From positions 128,265,605 through 128,329,604 of the forward strand of contig CP136064.1 in assembly GCA_032622095.1 (NCBI GenBank): a DNA stretch of 64,000 bases. The letters are read 5' to 3'. Positions 1 through 13,600 of the stretch are shown piece after piece. Under the pieces are notes generated by a model. It did not search any database. It was not told the DNA's origin and was given only the letters and a program-made list of their open reading frames with translations. The position numbers were made by a program, and so were the translations under genes. Position 1 is the first letter of the stretch, and each line of letters opens with the position of its first letter. Source of the stretch: Siphonodentalium dalli (Eukaryota > Mollusca > Scaphopoda > Gadilida > Siphonodentaliidae).

Positions 1-2944
1 ATTTTTGGGTAATTCGGCCAAAAAACATGGCCGCTGGCAGCCATCTTGGATTTCAAGATTCAATCCATTGGCGCGGCCTACAGGTCGTACTGTTCATCTG
101 ATCATCATGAAATTTGTCATTGATGTTAATAATGACATGTAGATGGGAACGAGTGATTTTGGGGTCGTTCGGCCAAAAAACATGGCTGCCAGCAGCCATC
201 TTGGATTTTACTCTTTGCATGACTAAATCCTTTGGCGCGGGCTACAGGTCGTTGTTTTGGTCGGAAGTTTATGAAATTTGTCATGGATGTTAACACTGTC
301 ATGTAGATGGGAACGAGTGATTTTGGAGTTGTTCGGCCAAAAAACATGGCCGCCAGCAGCCATCTTGGATTTTACTCTTTGCATGACTAAATCCTTTGGC
401 GCGGGCTACAGGTTGTACCTTTGGTCTAATCTTTATGAAATTTGTCATGAATGTTGACATTGACATGTAGATGGGAACGAATCAATGTGGGGTCATTCGG
501 CCAAAAAACATGGCCGCTGGCGGCCATCTTAGATTTCAAAATTCAATCCATTGGCGCGGGCTACAGGTCGTACTGTTCGTCTGATCATCATGAAATTTGT
601 CATGGATGTTAATATTGACATGTAGATGGGAACGAGTCATTTTGGGGTTGTTCGGCCAATAAACATGGCCACCAGCAGCCATCTTGGATTTTACTCTTTG
701 CATGACTAAATCCTTTGGCGCGGGCTACAGGTCGTAGCTTCGATCAGAACATCATGAAATTGGTCATGGATGTTAACAATGACATGTAGATGGGAACGAG
801 TAATTTTGGGGTTGTTCGGCCGAAAAACATGGCCGCCAGCAGCCATCTTGGATTTTACTCTTTGCATGACTAAATCCTTTAGCCCGGGCTACAGGTCATA
901 CCTTTGGTCTGATCTTTATGAAATTTGTCATGAATGTTGACATTGACATGTAGATGGGAACGAGTCATTTTGGGGTGTTTCTGCCAAAAAACATGGCCGC
1001 TGGCAGCCATCTTGGATTTCAAGATTCAATCCATTGGCGCGGGCTACAGGTCGTACTGTTCGTCTGATCATCATGAAATTTGTCATGGATGTTAATATTG
1101 ACATGTAGATGGGAACGAGTCATTTTGGGGTTGTTCGGCCAATAAACATGGCCACCAGCAGCCATCTTGGATTTTACTCTTTGCATGACTAAATCCTTTG
1201 GCGCGGGCTACAGGTCGTAGCTTCGATCGGAACATCATGAAATTTGTCATGGATGTTAACAATGACATGTAGATGGGAACGAGTGATTTTGGGGTCGTTC
1301 GGCCGAAAAACATGGCTGCCAGCAGCCATCTTGGATTTTACTCTTTGCATGACTAAATCCTTTGGCCCGGGCTACAGGTCGTACCTTTGGTCTGATCTTT
1401 ATGAAATTTGTCATGAATGTTGACATTGACATGTAGATGGGAACGAGTCATTTTGGGGTCATTCGGCCTAAAAACATGGCCGCTGGCAGCCATCTTGGAT
1501 TTCAAGATTCAATCCATTGGCGCGGGCTACAGATCGTACTGTTCGCCTGATCATCATGAAATTTGTCATGGATGTTAATATTGACATGTAGATGGGAACG
1601 AGGTATTTTGGGGTCGTTCGGCCAATAAACATGACCGCCAGCAGCCATCTTGGATTTTACTCTTTGCATGACTAAATCCTTTGGCCCGGGCTACAGGTCG
1701 TACCTTTGGTCTGATCTTTATGAAATTTGTCATGAATGTTGACATTGACATGTAGATGGGAACGAGTCATTTTGGGGTCATTCGGCCCAAAAACATGGCC
1801 GCTGGCAGCCATCTTGGATTTCAAGATTCAATCCATTGGCGCGGGCTACAGGTCGTACTGTTTGCCTGATCATCATGAAATTTGTCATTGAAGTTAATAA
1901 TGACATGTAGATGGGAACGAGTGATTTTGGTGTCGTTCGGCCAAAAAACATGGCCGCCAGCAGCCATCTTGTATTTTACTCTTTGCATGACTAAATCCTT
2001 TGGCGCGGGCTACAGGTCGTACCTTTGGTCTGATCTTTATGAAATTTGTCATGAATGTTGACATTGACATGTAGATGGGAACGAGTCATTTTGGGGTCAT
2101 TCGGCCAAAAACATGGCCGCTGGCAGCCATCTTGGATTTCAAGATTCAATCCATTGGCGCGGGCTACAGGTCGTACTGTTCGTCTGATCATCATGAAATT
2201 TGTCATTGATGTTAATAATGACATGTAGATGGGAACGAGTGATTTTGGGGTCGTTCGGCCAAAAAACATGGCTGCCAGCAGCCATCTTTGATTTTACTCT
2301 TTGCATGACTAAATCCTTTGGCGCGGGCTACAGGTCGTTGTGTTGGTCGGAAGTTTATGAAATTTGTCATGGATGTTAACACTGACATGTAGATGGGAAC
2401 GAGTGATTTTGGAGTCGTTCGGCCAAAAAACATGGCCGCCAGCAGCCATCTTGGATTTTACTCTTTGCATGACTAAATCCTTTGGCGCGGGCTATAGGTT
2501 GCCTTTGGTCTAATCTTTATCAAATTTGTCATGAACGTTGACATTGACATGTAGATGGGAACGAATCATTGTCGGGTCATTCGGCCAAAAAACATGGATG
2601 CTGGCGGCCATCTTGGATTTCAAAATTCAATCCATTGGCGCGGGCTACAGGTCGTACTGTTCATCTGATCATCATGAAATTTGTATGTCGTAGCTTTGGT
2701 CAGATCTTCATAAAATTTGTCATGGATGTTAACAATTATACGTAGATGGGAACGAGTTCTTTTGGGGTCAATTGGCCAAAAAAAATGGCCACCAGCAGCC
2801 ATCTTGTATTTTACTCTTTGCATCACTAAATCCTTTGGCGCATGTTAGACATTTCAATTAGCACCTTTCCTATTCCTCCATTTACTGTCAACCATTAAAT
2901 TATTCCCCTACCTAAGTTGAGCTACAGTGTCATTGACACTTTCA
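1..2944 (-). repeat. R1 element: about 160-bp tandem array, truncated by the window edge
   Basis: About 17 units of roughly 150-170 bp, read on the minus strand. Unit landmarks are 'ccaagatggc', 'ggccgaa(c/t)gaccccaaaatga', 'ctcgttcccatctacatgtca', 'gacaaatttcatgatgatc' and 'cgacctgtagccc'. Two unit types alternate: one with 'catgcaaagagtaaaatcc', one with 'ggattgaatcttgaaatcc'. The head (2844-2944) reads outward to 'aagtgtcaatgacactg'. Sequence left of base 1 is missing. Not coding; open frames here are by-products of the repeat. Confidence 0.93.
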
Positions 2945-5117
2945 TTATTACTACATTTGCCATTATTATGGAAAATTGTCTGTGAAAATGTTATCTATCG
3001 CCAGATGTTTATTCAATAATTAGCAAGAAAGAGTAAGAAATACTGAATACATCTTAAATATCTATAATTGTAGAAATTTAACTCATTTCTGTTTTAAGTA
3101 TATGTTGAACAAACTCAATATTGAATATCTATCTTTCCAATGCTGTATATATATTTATTTTGCTATGCATGAAGTATCTTTGCTTATTTTTATACCATTC
3201 ATTTGTAGATATACTTCGATAGCTAGCGTTGTCACCTTGAAATTGAGAACCCAATGTTTCTGCCTTAAGTCTCCCAATATTCAAATATTCATATTACAAG
3301 ACAGTTATAACAAATGTATTGCCTCAATATGACTCCAGTGTTCTGTGCATGTTGAAGGTCCTAACAGTTAACGTCGCAAGCATTATCTGCAAGTTCTGTG
3401 TCTTTACACAGAATTACAAGAAATTGAATCATTGGATTTCACGCATGGCATGTATCATTTCTGAATAAAAAGTCTCGGCATCGCCATACCATGGCAGCAA
3501 TTTATAATAATAATAACAACAAATGCAGCTTAAAGCTGCACACAGAATTTTGAGTTTTATAAAAATCATTGACGGGTCCATATTATCTTTCAGCCTTCAA
3601 TGTATCTGCTCTTGAAATGAAACGCATTGATTATTGCAAATGTAAATAGGCCAACTAGTGGGAACAATTATCAGTATTGAATGTCTAAATAGCTTTTGGT
3701 TTATTCGACCAATATTAGTGATAGATCACCCAACGTTGCAACCAATGCAGTCACTTGGTTATATCTGTACACTTGTTAGTTGTTTTGCTTTGCAATCGAT
3801 GCTTGGGGCGCCTTTTCCGTTTGTTGCCTAAAAGAAAAAATAGAAGACCCAGAGACATGTGTCCGCGACAATAAACTTGATAAGTAGTCACTATCACTGA
3901 CAATGTAGAAAATTCAGATGGTGTGACACATGCAAATGCAGTTTCGTCTCTAAGGACCTTACATGCCTGAGTAATGTTGTTCTATGTAAAGGGACCCAAG
4001 GCACTTGCAGTGGGTGAATGTGCAAAAAATATGAAAGTCTGTAAAAAAAATCACCACCAAAAAGAACATGAAGAAATTGAAAACTTTATTCTTATATTCG
4101 TTATTGAAAGTTCTCCAGTAACAAAATATTTCGTGTTGAAACCATTGTTATGTAAACAAAACTGTTACTGTAATTTGTCAACAAACATCGCAATTCATGT
4201 AGTAAGTTCAAATATTTTAGTCTGAATATGATTTTCAGAATTTTTTCCAATATTTACCATCAAGTTTTGATTAAAGTGTGGTGTCTTATTGGACTAATTT
4301 TAATTTTATGAGTAATTCCACTGTTTACATAGCAATGGATTGACATACAAAACTTCATTATCGGAGAGTTATTAGTAATGGAAATAATATCAAAGTCCAT
4401 TTATTTGTTCATGTTCTTATTGATGATAGTTGTTTTACAGACATATTATATCACATGGCCCCACTTCGAAATCCTTCGAGTCCCTTTAATAGGTATATGT
4501 AATTATAAGGCTATCAATTTAGAACTTGAATCCAAGTCAGGTTGTGTTATAGCTAATGGAGGCCTCCAATATGCCAAAATATAATGCTTCTTGCTGGTTT
4601 TTTATTTTTTTTATTTTTTTTTCAAAACTGGAATAAGCATCAAATTCTGGAAATTATCACCGGACGTTTTGTTTTGGATTACTGATAGGTACTTGCTATT
4701 GCAATCAGATGGCAAATGTATTTAAGAAAGTGATACCACCATATTGTACTACCATTTGATATGTGGTAATGGTGGTGGTGATATTTATCCATTGCATATC
4801 TCTTTATGATGGTTATTTTACAAGTCTAGTTAATTGTACCTGTGGCATGCTAGACATTATTGTGAATTCTATTTTAATAAATATTAATGATATTATCCAA
4901 AAAATCTTTTTGTCACTAAATTTTCAGCCAGTGGGGTGGTTTAGATGATAGTAAAATAGCAAACTTCCAACTTGGGTCACTATTAGTTACCGATGGTCAG
5001 CCAATTAATTTGATCACAAGATGTTCCCATTGTGTCAAAAACTGTTTTAGATCAGTCAGTTTGTACAATAACTTCTAACTTATGGCAAGTGCTATAACCC
5101 TATTAATGCATCTAGTC
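2945..5117. other. AT-rich flank without recognisable gene
   Basis: Downstream of Pgd. Short open frames only, no splice-bounded coding pattern, and T-rich runs near 4600-4620. I see nothing I can assign. Confidence 0.5.
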
Positions 5118-5462
5118 ATGTCGTGATCCGACTCAAATTTGGTATGTAGGCCTACTTTTGATCCTGAGAACAATATGGGCAGGTCCAATTTCATGTGCGA
5201 CCGTGTCCTTGACCTCGCTCATATAGGCATGTTTCTGGACCTCGACACAAATTTGGTATGTAGGCCTACTTTGATCCCGGGAACAATATGGGCAGATCCA
5301 ATTTCATGTGTGACCGTGTCTTGGCCTCACTCATATATGCTCATATAGGCATGTTTCTGGACCGATTAAACAATAGTTTGTCCAGATGCTGTATATTCTG
5401 CCCAGACAGAGGCGATCACAAATAAATCCCTAAATAGACCGAAGTCGGGCACATCAGCTAGT
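5118..5462 (+). repeat. R2 repeat copy 1
   Basis: Shares long stretches with 54990-55283: 'caaatttggtatgtaggcc', 'aacaatatgggc', 'catataggcatgttt', 'ccagatgctgtatat' and an end of 'aaatag...gtcgggcac'. The first part is internally duplicated here, with 'ggtatgtaggcctacttt' at both 5142 and 5254. Non-coding. Confidence 0.8.
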
Positions 5463-5799
5463 ATATAAATATATATATATCAGATTATGGAGGGTGGATT
5501 TCCACCAGTTCTTTAAACTTCATCATCTTCAGAGCTATCCCTTCTGTAACCACAATCATTATACTGCGGAAGTGTTCAGAATCAATGTAATGAACAGGTT
5601 AGGCTCATCCTGAATTCAACTATTATAGTTATATACAATTATAATAGATAAGTATGGATATCTTCATTGCTATATGTATGAGAAAGGATCCTTCGCTGTG
5701 AAACATGGATACAGATCAATGGTAATTAAAGATTCCTCTTGTTGATTGTGGCTTGCAGGCATTAACCCTATCTTTACTAAATGGATTCTCCCATCAGTT

Positions 5800-5965
5800 A
5801 TGAGTATACATTGGATTGATCTATTTATTCATCTGAAGGGGTGTTCAAGAAATATAAGCACATAAATGACAAACAAAACGATAATACAAGTGCAAAATGA
5901 TTCCTATTCGTTACGGGGGAAAGGTTCAGATAATTAGTCAACAAACAGCCTGTGGTCTCGGGGGG
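5800..5965. repeat. Dispersed repeat 'ttcagataatta...' (related to 17101-17520, 45530-45680, 48810-48870)
   Basis: Recurring strings such as 'gttcagataattag', 'ttgaacttattatctg', 'tattcaagaaatat' and 'caccaatgagc' occur at these sites in both orientations; the 17.2- and 17.4-kb copies form short inverted pairs. Probably an old non-autonomous element. Confidence 0.5.
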
Positions 5966-5986
5966 GAACAACTCACCAATGAGCAT

Positions 5987-6199
5987 TTAACCCTTTCAGT
6001 GCCAAGACGATTTTTGTATCAACCCATTTTTCCTAAATCTTTAATCAAATTTATTGATTATAATAATGTGATACATTGATGGAAAGAGCTCTTAGAGCTC
6101 TTTCCATCAATGTATCACATTATTATAATCAATAAATTAAAAAAATGATGAAGGAAATATGGGTTGATACAAAAATCGGACTTGCACTGAAAGGGTTAA
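5987..6199. mobile_element. piggyBac-like MITE with near-perfect central palindrome
   Basis: TTAA at 5987-5990 and 6196-6199 encloses inverted ends 'ccctttcagtgccaagac' and '...ttgcactgaaaggg'. The middle folds back on itself around GAGCTC (about 6045-6135). TTAA target sites and CCC...GGG ends are the hallmark of piggyBac-type elements; no transposase inside. Confidence 0.85.
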
Positions 6200-6445
6200 G
6201 CAAAGAAGAGGTTAAATTGTGATTTTTGGAAAATGATCAATCATATACATGGTCCGTTCTGTTGGGAGATAGGTCAGAGTTAGTTAGAATAATTTATTAC
6301 ATTCCTGTGTTGAATTCAGGATGTACCTGACCTGTCCCTAATTGTAAACTTTTTCTCTTGTATTGTCGCTGTGTTGTGCTGCCTTTTAACTTACAAGCTA
6401 CAATCTACAAGCAGAACCTTTTTATTCTTTTGATTGCGAAAGGCT

Positions 6446-6615
6446 GAAGCCAGCCTTATTAGTGCTCCCACGGCTAAATGAAGCCAGCCTTATTAGTGCT
6501 CCCACGGCTAAATGAAGCCAGCCTTATTAGTGCTCCCACGGCTAAATGAAGCCAGCCTTATTAGTGCTCCCACGGCTAAATGAAGCCAGCCTTATTAGTG
6601 CTCCCACGGCTAAAT
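6446..6615. repeat. 34-bp tandem repeat, 5 copies
   Basis: Five back-to-back, essentially identical copies of a 34-bp unit starting 'gaagccagccttattagtgc' at 6446, 6480, 6514, 6548 and 6582. Such identity implies recent expansion or active homogenisation. It lies in the likely Pgd 3' flank. Confidence 0.97.
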
Positions 6616-6656
6616 GAATCTGATGTGATGACAAACACTGAAATACTCCTAAATAC

Positions 6657-6662
6657 TTTATT
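6657..6662 (-). terminator. Candidate poly(A) signal AATAAA downstream of Pgd
   Basis: AATAAA on the minus strand about 855 bases after the Pgd stop; another lies at 6421-6426, beyond a 34-bp tandem repeat. Either could end the 3' UTR. Chosen by sequence alone in an AT-rich region, so weak. Confidence 0.25.
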
Positions 6663-7515
6663 TGTGCAAAAACATGATTCTATAATAACAATAATCTTCA
6701 AAAATTTTAATATTAAATAGTATTTACTTGTGAAATACAACAAGGATTTCATATTTAGTATAATGGACAATTATTATGCCAGCAGTCTATAACAAAAAGA
6801 TATGACAATATGCAATAAGGGTTCTGCCCATTCTGAATCATTTCCCCAGTTTGAAATATTGAAATGGTATTATGCACTATTCGAAAGTTATAAAGGTCAG
6901 ATAAACAATAATGGTCAGGATGTTTCTGTTTCTGGGCATCAGCGTATGATGCAAGAGTGATTGAGGTGGCATAGAAGGTGGGAGGAGTTATATAGCGCTA
7001 AAAACATGCCTTCTTATAATCTGCTGTGTAATCTCTATACGAAAATGATAGGAAAAAATTACCCTTTTTTTTGGTTCTGAAGTTGTAATTACTATGACTT
7101 AATTAAACAAGCCTTTCAAGTATTAATGGACCAATTTTTATCCCCATTATTGGGAAGGATGGTTACAAAACCGAGGTATGAAACAATGTATAATTTGCGG
7201 ATTGAACACAGGCCTTTAATACTGAATCAATCCTAAGATTTGTGTCAGGTTCTAAAAATACATGTACAGAAACTTTGACTAAATTGCCTTTGACTAAACT
7301 GCCTACGTGATTAAATTATGACTACCACAATCCATGCCATAGTTCATGGGATATGATGATGACTGACAAGCTTATTCCATGACATAATGCTAGTCAGAAA
7401 TTCATCTTTAAATCCATAATCTTGGTTAATACAGAATCCATTCAGTCGGTTATGGTGTGACGCTTAATCAGACTTCCAAGTTTGTTGAGGAAGCCTTTCT
7501 GTCATGACTTGGATT

Positions 7516-7635
7516 TTACGCTTGATAAGTTGTTGATGAGACATTGCCACCATGACCCGTCCAGTTGGTGTGGATATGAGTACCAGGGTTAGACAACAGC
7601 TCATAGGTGTGAGCACCGAAATAGTCTCTCTGAGC
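7516..7635 (-). CDS. Pgd: Pgd exon 14 (residues 445-483 and stop)
   Basis: 120 bases after [25 protein letters not shown] carries R447 and H453, which reach into the neighbouring subunit's active site in known structures; [18 protein letters not shown] and TAA follow at 7518-7516. A 430-bp inverted-repeat element starts 56 bp upstream of the acceptor. Confidence 0.97.
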   Translation of the reverse strand, partial: AQRDYFGAHTYELLSNPGTHIHTNWTGHGGNVSSTTYQA

Positions 7636-10600
7636 CTGAAAGAAACCAACAATGCATGTAATCCAATTATATTAAATTTAGGAATTGCTAGTTTAAAGGT
7701 ACTCAATCCGATCAGACAGTCCCCATACCATCAAGATACAACAACAACAACATTTCTTCAAAATACGCATTAGTTATCAGAATCAATTTATTGCAACAAA
7801 ATAATGCTAACCACTGTTAAATATGGTATCAAATTTCCCAAAACTTGTTATTTATCAACATTTTGTTCAACAAAATATGGCCGTATTATCGCTAAAGTAT
7901 CACGAAATTTGACCGTATTACTACTTGAATTTAGAGTCAGAGACCCTCCGTTTCTGGGACACATATTATTACACATCTCGAGAAATAACAAACTTCAAAA
8001 ATCGATATCTGATCACTCTTAGCTTTGATGGGTGGGTTCCTCGACTCGAATAAAATATTGTTTACCCCCGAAGTCAAAGAAATAGTAATTTAGAAGCGTC
8101 TGATCGGATTGAGTATCTTTAAACATAGTTTATTGTCATATATAAATCATATTTATGGAGGGACGGTCTCAGCATGAGTTTTCATTGCTTCAAATGTGCT
8201 TGCTTCAGTGAGCGTGAACAAATTTTCATTGAGATTGGGACACAAGTGTCTACAATTAGTTTTGTCCCATTCCAAACATGAAGATGAATCGCTGAGTTGT
8301 GAGCTATGTTAAGTTTATCTCATCAGAGAATTGTTTTATTCAAGGGAAATTTTCCATCAAGCCCCAATAAAATTTGTTCCAATTCTATGTGGGCATAGAA
8401 TTAACAAGAAGTTGCACCTCAGGTGTGGGTATAACCCTGCAGTGCTAAATTGAAACATGGCCAGGACAGAACCCAAATTTAATAAATAAATATAGATATA
8501 AACCTCATAAACCTAGACGGAAACGGTTAATAGCTTATATATACATAATATTATAACACCATTTATTTCAGGATTCCTACCCTTCTTCCATTCAATAAAC
8601 CCATTCTTTAAATTGTGTTATGCAACGTTCGTTGCATAACAGAAAATATTGCCAGGTGACCTTTGACTTCCGATTTGTTGTCTGTTTACATTCGATACGC
8701 TACGTTTCAAAATACTATGGCTTCCAATATTTTTCCAACAAACTCTAATGAAGACTTTGAAAATTTATTGCATTAAATATACGTCAAAGAGTCTTTATTT
8801 ATCTGGGACTATTTCTTTACTCGAGCAAACATTACATAGTTATGTGAAACGTCATAACAGGCCTAATAGAAGCCGATGTTAGTTTCGCATCCTATTTAAG
8901 TATGGGCTATCAGTGCACCAAAGGACAACCAAATCCGATGATCCATGCCCGAGCTGAAATGTTCATACAGAGACAAAATTCAGTAAATTCCCAAATCAAA
9001 CAAGGGCTGTAACTCTTGTAATGGAAGTGTCGGTGACACTGTAGCTCAACTTGGAAATGGGATCATGCCAGTATTACAGTCCATAGAGCGATAGGTGGTA
9101 CTCGGACAGTTTATAAGCTTAACACTTCGATGACGGGAGTTACGCTGGTGAAGCATTAAAGATCCTGTGCCAGTGCATTCTCTTATATATGCAAGTCTCC
9201 CATAGGGAATACAAGAGAATGCATTGGCACAGGATAACCAATAGATCAGTGTCCAAGATATCTCTGATGGAGATATTACCTGAATGAGATTTGCAGGAAG
9301 TCTTGCAGATCTGTATCCATCAAAGAAAGCCAGCGCAGTGCTGAAGGCTGGTGTTGGAATGCCAAGTGTTACTGCTGTTGCTACCACTTTTCTCCAAGAT
9401 GTCTAAAATATTAGAACACAAGTGTAACAGAAATAATTAAGTTTTAGAAAAAAAGTGAGATGAAAATAAGTGAGGGTTAGATTTAGAATATCTTTTTAGA
9501 AAAAAAGAAATGATGGGTGACAAACTTGACATTTGTCTTTATAAAGGTAACACATTATATTGGGGTGGGCGATTCGGGGGGGGGGGGGGGGGTAGTAAAT
9601 AATTTGCAGGAATTTATGTCATTTTTCTGCATCTGGCATTTTTGGGGACCCACCACCACCAAACCTGCAAAAACAATTATTTTTTACTCGCAATTTTTTT
9701 ACACCCCCCCCCCCCCCCCAAATTTCACTATTTTGGTCTAAAACCACATACAACCCTACAAATATCACTCATTTTACTGGGAAATTATCTCCTATTAATA
9801 GTTCAAATGACAGTTTAACCAGTTTCAGAAGCTATTATAAGTGAAATATTTTTTAAAGATTTTGTTTCACATACTGGCTGATAGGATTTAATTTTTTCCA
9901 CCACATACATGTGGTTTCCAGATGAGTGCGTGATGAGAGTATGCTAGGTCTGCCTGGGTGGTCAAATTCGACACTGCTAAATGGAAATTCTAATGCATCG
10001 ATGTAGTGGACAAATACAGTAATCCACCAGAAGCTGATAGATGCACACAAAACACTAGTATAATTCACTGTATAAGGTATATGCATCCAATTTTCCAAAA
10101 AACAAATTATAATTTTCCCAGTATATCCCCTGCATATCCAGCGAGATATCATTTTCCCATGCAAGCTATTACATGAGCCAAACATGATATTTTTAAAAAT
10201 ATAATATATATTTCCTTAAAGAAAGCCTGAACACTGAACTATATGGATAGATGTCCTGCGTTTGTAAAACCATAGTAGAAAAGGGGTTAACTTTTTTGTG
10301 GTCGCCTACGGTACCTCGCGGTCTATAGTGGCTTGCTCGTATTAGTCACGCATGCGCAGTCCCAATATAACCGACTTAATACGCCAGTTTATTTTCAACT
10401 CAATCAGGAGATTGGCGAGTTGCGGGGTTGGGAATGGCACCGCCATGGGAGGGCCCTATGATAGTTCAGTGTTCAGGCTTTCTTTAAGGAAATATATATT
10501 ATATTTTTAAAAATATCATATTTCCGCTAAAGGAAGCCGTTCACACTGAACTATATGGATTAGAATGCAAGCCCAGGAGGAGGCACGAGCAATAAAGTTA

Positions 10601-13600
10601 ATAGCCAAATTTTGGAGGGAATGCACTCTTCTAAAACAGATTGTACCTAAATATGAACTCTTTAATGAATCTGTTATGATTAGGTACGTGAAATAACTCA
10701 TATAATTAGAGTGCTATATTGCCCAAACATGTACCTCCCCCCCTTGTTTTTGGAAGCAACATCCCAGGTGGTGCCATTCAAATCAGAATTGCGAGCGAAC
10801 CGAGCAATTCTCTGTTCTTCATCCGTCAGTTCTAAGAATCCAGCCGATTTTGAGATTCGAGGGGATCTCAAATGGGACTTGTTAGCCTGACAAACTTGGT
10901 ATCGGACCTAGTTCTGATTTCTGTCAGGATTTCTGTCAGAAGACCCTGACCAGGGTGCAATCCCCGGTCCGCTAGCACATGGCTGAGATTGTTACATTGA
11001 AGGTGATGCTCCGTTACGAGAATCAAACCATGAACATAATTATAACACTTGTCCAATATCAATCTCTGTCAATTTATTAAAGGAATAATGACACTACTGT
11101 TTTTACATTGAAGTGATAAACCCAGATGTAAATTGTAATCAACTTTTAAGTTCAAATGTGACCAACACATCTGGATCAGTTGTATTGAGCCATAAAACAA
11201 CAAAGTATTATGAGAAAGAATGTAGTTCATAACATTATGATAAATAGCGTCAGTAGCGATGGTAATTATTGCTAAATAAATGTCCACGCGTAAATAAATT
11301 CCCACGAAATTAGGAGACTTCCGGTAACAAACACGTGGCATTTTTTATATCTGACAAATTATATCATACCTTATAGGTTCTATAATAATTACATAGATGA
11401 ATTGTTCACAATAGTCTATGCGCCACGTAAGGCCTTGAAATGGCGGCTGATTATGGCGAAATGTCGATTTTCAGATTCGAAAAATATTAAGTCCGCCGCC
11501 TATTCGAAAACACGGAACAATTGTATGTTTTGAAGCGAAACGGTCCGTGAATTCGAAACAATAATTCTAAAACGAACGCGTAGGCGACCAGTAATTATTG
11601 TATCGATAAATTGAATTTGTTGTCTAGTTGTTAAACGACAAATTCGGAACAATACTCCCTTATGACTTCTCTCTTTGGTAGCAGAAAATAAACTGGCGTA
11701 TTAAGTCGGTTATATTGGGACTGCGCATGCGTGACTAATACGAGCAAGCCACTATAGACCGCGAGGTACCGTAGGCGACCACAAAAAAGTTAACCCCTTT
11801 TCTACTATGGTTTTACAAACGCAGGACATCTATCCATATAGTTCAGTGTGAACGGCTTCCTTTAGCGGAAATATGTGTTTTGGCTATTTTAAGCAGATAA
11901 CATCCCAGGATAGTAAATTCAATCTTCACTTTCCAGTCACTGTTGGCATTTTGTAGACATATCCATGACATATCAGTTGTCAAGTTCCAATTTAACTCGA
12001 GTTATTTTGAAAATAATTACACAGAGAGGATATTTACCAGGCTGGAAATATTATTTTATAAATTGCTGATATCTTCAAGCCTTGGTCATGGTGCATGATA
12101 CACACAATTCCATAATTTATAACTATTTCCTGATTTGTCAGTCAATCAGCCCATTATCTAGCATTATTCCATACCAATTTTGTTAGTTTAGTGGATCAAC
12201 TTCAATTATACTAAATTACAAGCAGTCACTATGCCAGACTTGGATACTTTAGTCTTTAGGTGTTGTGAGAGTAACAGATCATCTCAGATCACATGAGTTG
12301 ATACACATGCAAATAATTAACTGATTAGTTTGATGCACTGATTTGCTAGCTATTGATAGTCACATTAATATTTGGGACATTTGCTCGCTCTTGTTCCATG
12401 CACACAATGATCTAGGCTTAAATTTCTAGGCTTAAATTTCTTAGTTACATCAGGACAAGTTTATTTATTTCAATTTTACATTTCTCGAAGCTTCTTTCCA
12501 AAGGGTGTCGGGAAAGATTTTTTCACCTCACCGTCCCATATGCAACATGAAGTCACAGTAACATAAATATGGTGTTTTAGTAGTTATAATATGTTTTAAC
12601 TGTTATAAATATCAATAAATGGTCACAAAAGGTCTTTAGTCAAAAATCTGCATGAGGTTGTAAAAAATGTGTTTTTTGCCTTTTGCACCACCCACCCACC
12701 CCGGCATCAGACCTGTTTAAAATCTGTCAGTAAGATTCTGCCCCTTCAGTCAGGGAGATTTGGGTCTTGTCAGGGAGATTACAAATTGCAGCTAAAAAGT
12801 AACATTTTCACTATTTCTTCCTTTGAAAAATGGTGGGTAGTGATTTTAAAGTAGTTAAATGTAATTAATCTTCACTTTTCAAAGGATGAATTAATGTAAA
12901 TGCATATTTCTGATCACATTTGAATGTATTTATTCAAATAAAAAAAATTGAATATTTTTTGTTGATAATCTATTTCATTAGTGATATCAATGTCTAGCGT
13001 TATAACATTTAAAACCAAGAAAATTCTTCGGCCTACAAATCCCTATACTTGGAGTCATATCGGCGTCATTTCGATGGACTATCAACAACTTCGTCACTGT
13101 CATTTCGGCAGCGTTTCGCCGAATTAAAACACCGGACATTTCTAAATTTAACACAAGAACTAGTAAACTACTAAACTAGAATGATTTATTGCAGAAATAA
13201 ACCCAACCCCAGTATATATAGCATGTGCATTTATTTACTAACACGCCATGCTTGGGTGCTTATAGTAATTATTGATCCCCAAAGAAAACAAACTGCCATA
13301 CATTCAATTAATTTCGTCGCGACAAAGATGCAGTGTAAAGGCAGGCCACGGTGTCTACTCCGGTTATCAATGGAGCACACCTGATCTTGGCAAATCTCGT
13401 TCACATGTGGTTTCAATTGAAAACACTTCCTGGTTCTGAGAATTTTGACATTAAATTTTTTGTTGTTGATTTGATTGAAACCGTTAAATTACAAGCTTAA
13501 TCTGGGAGCGCGGGAGATGAGGCCTCAAACCGGTAGTCTCCTGCACGATCCAGGAGATTAAACAGGTCTGCCCGGCATACCTTCCTGCAAATTTGTTATT

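Noticed and set aside
126-2826. Family of similar 60-90-residue open frames (starting [16 protein letters not shown]...)
   Set aside because: They recur once per R1 unit, on either strand according to copy orientation, start and stop inside the repeat, and show no splice or domain evidence. They are translated minisatellite.
9517-9741. Gly-rich and Pro-rich open frame
   Set aside because: Created by the G17 and C16 homopolymers.
10949-10990. tRNA-like string 'caatccccggtccgctagca'
   Set aside because: No convincing acceptor, D or anticodon arms around it; could not fold a cloverleaf by hand.
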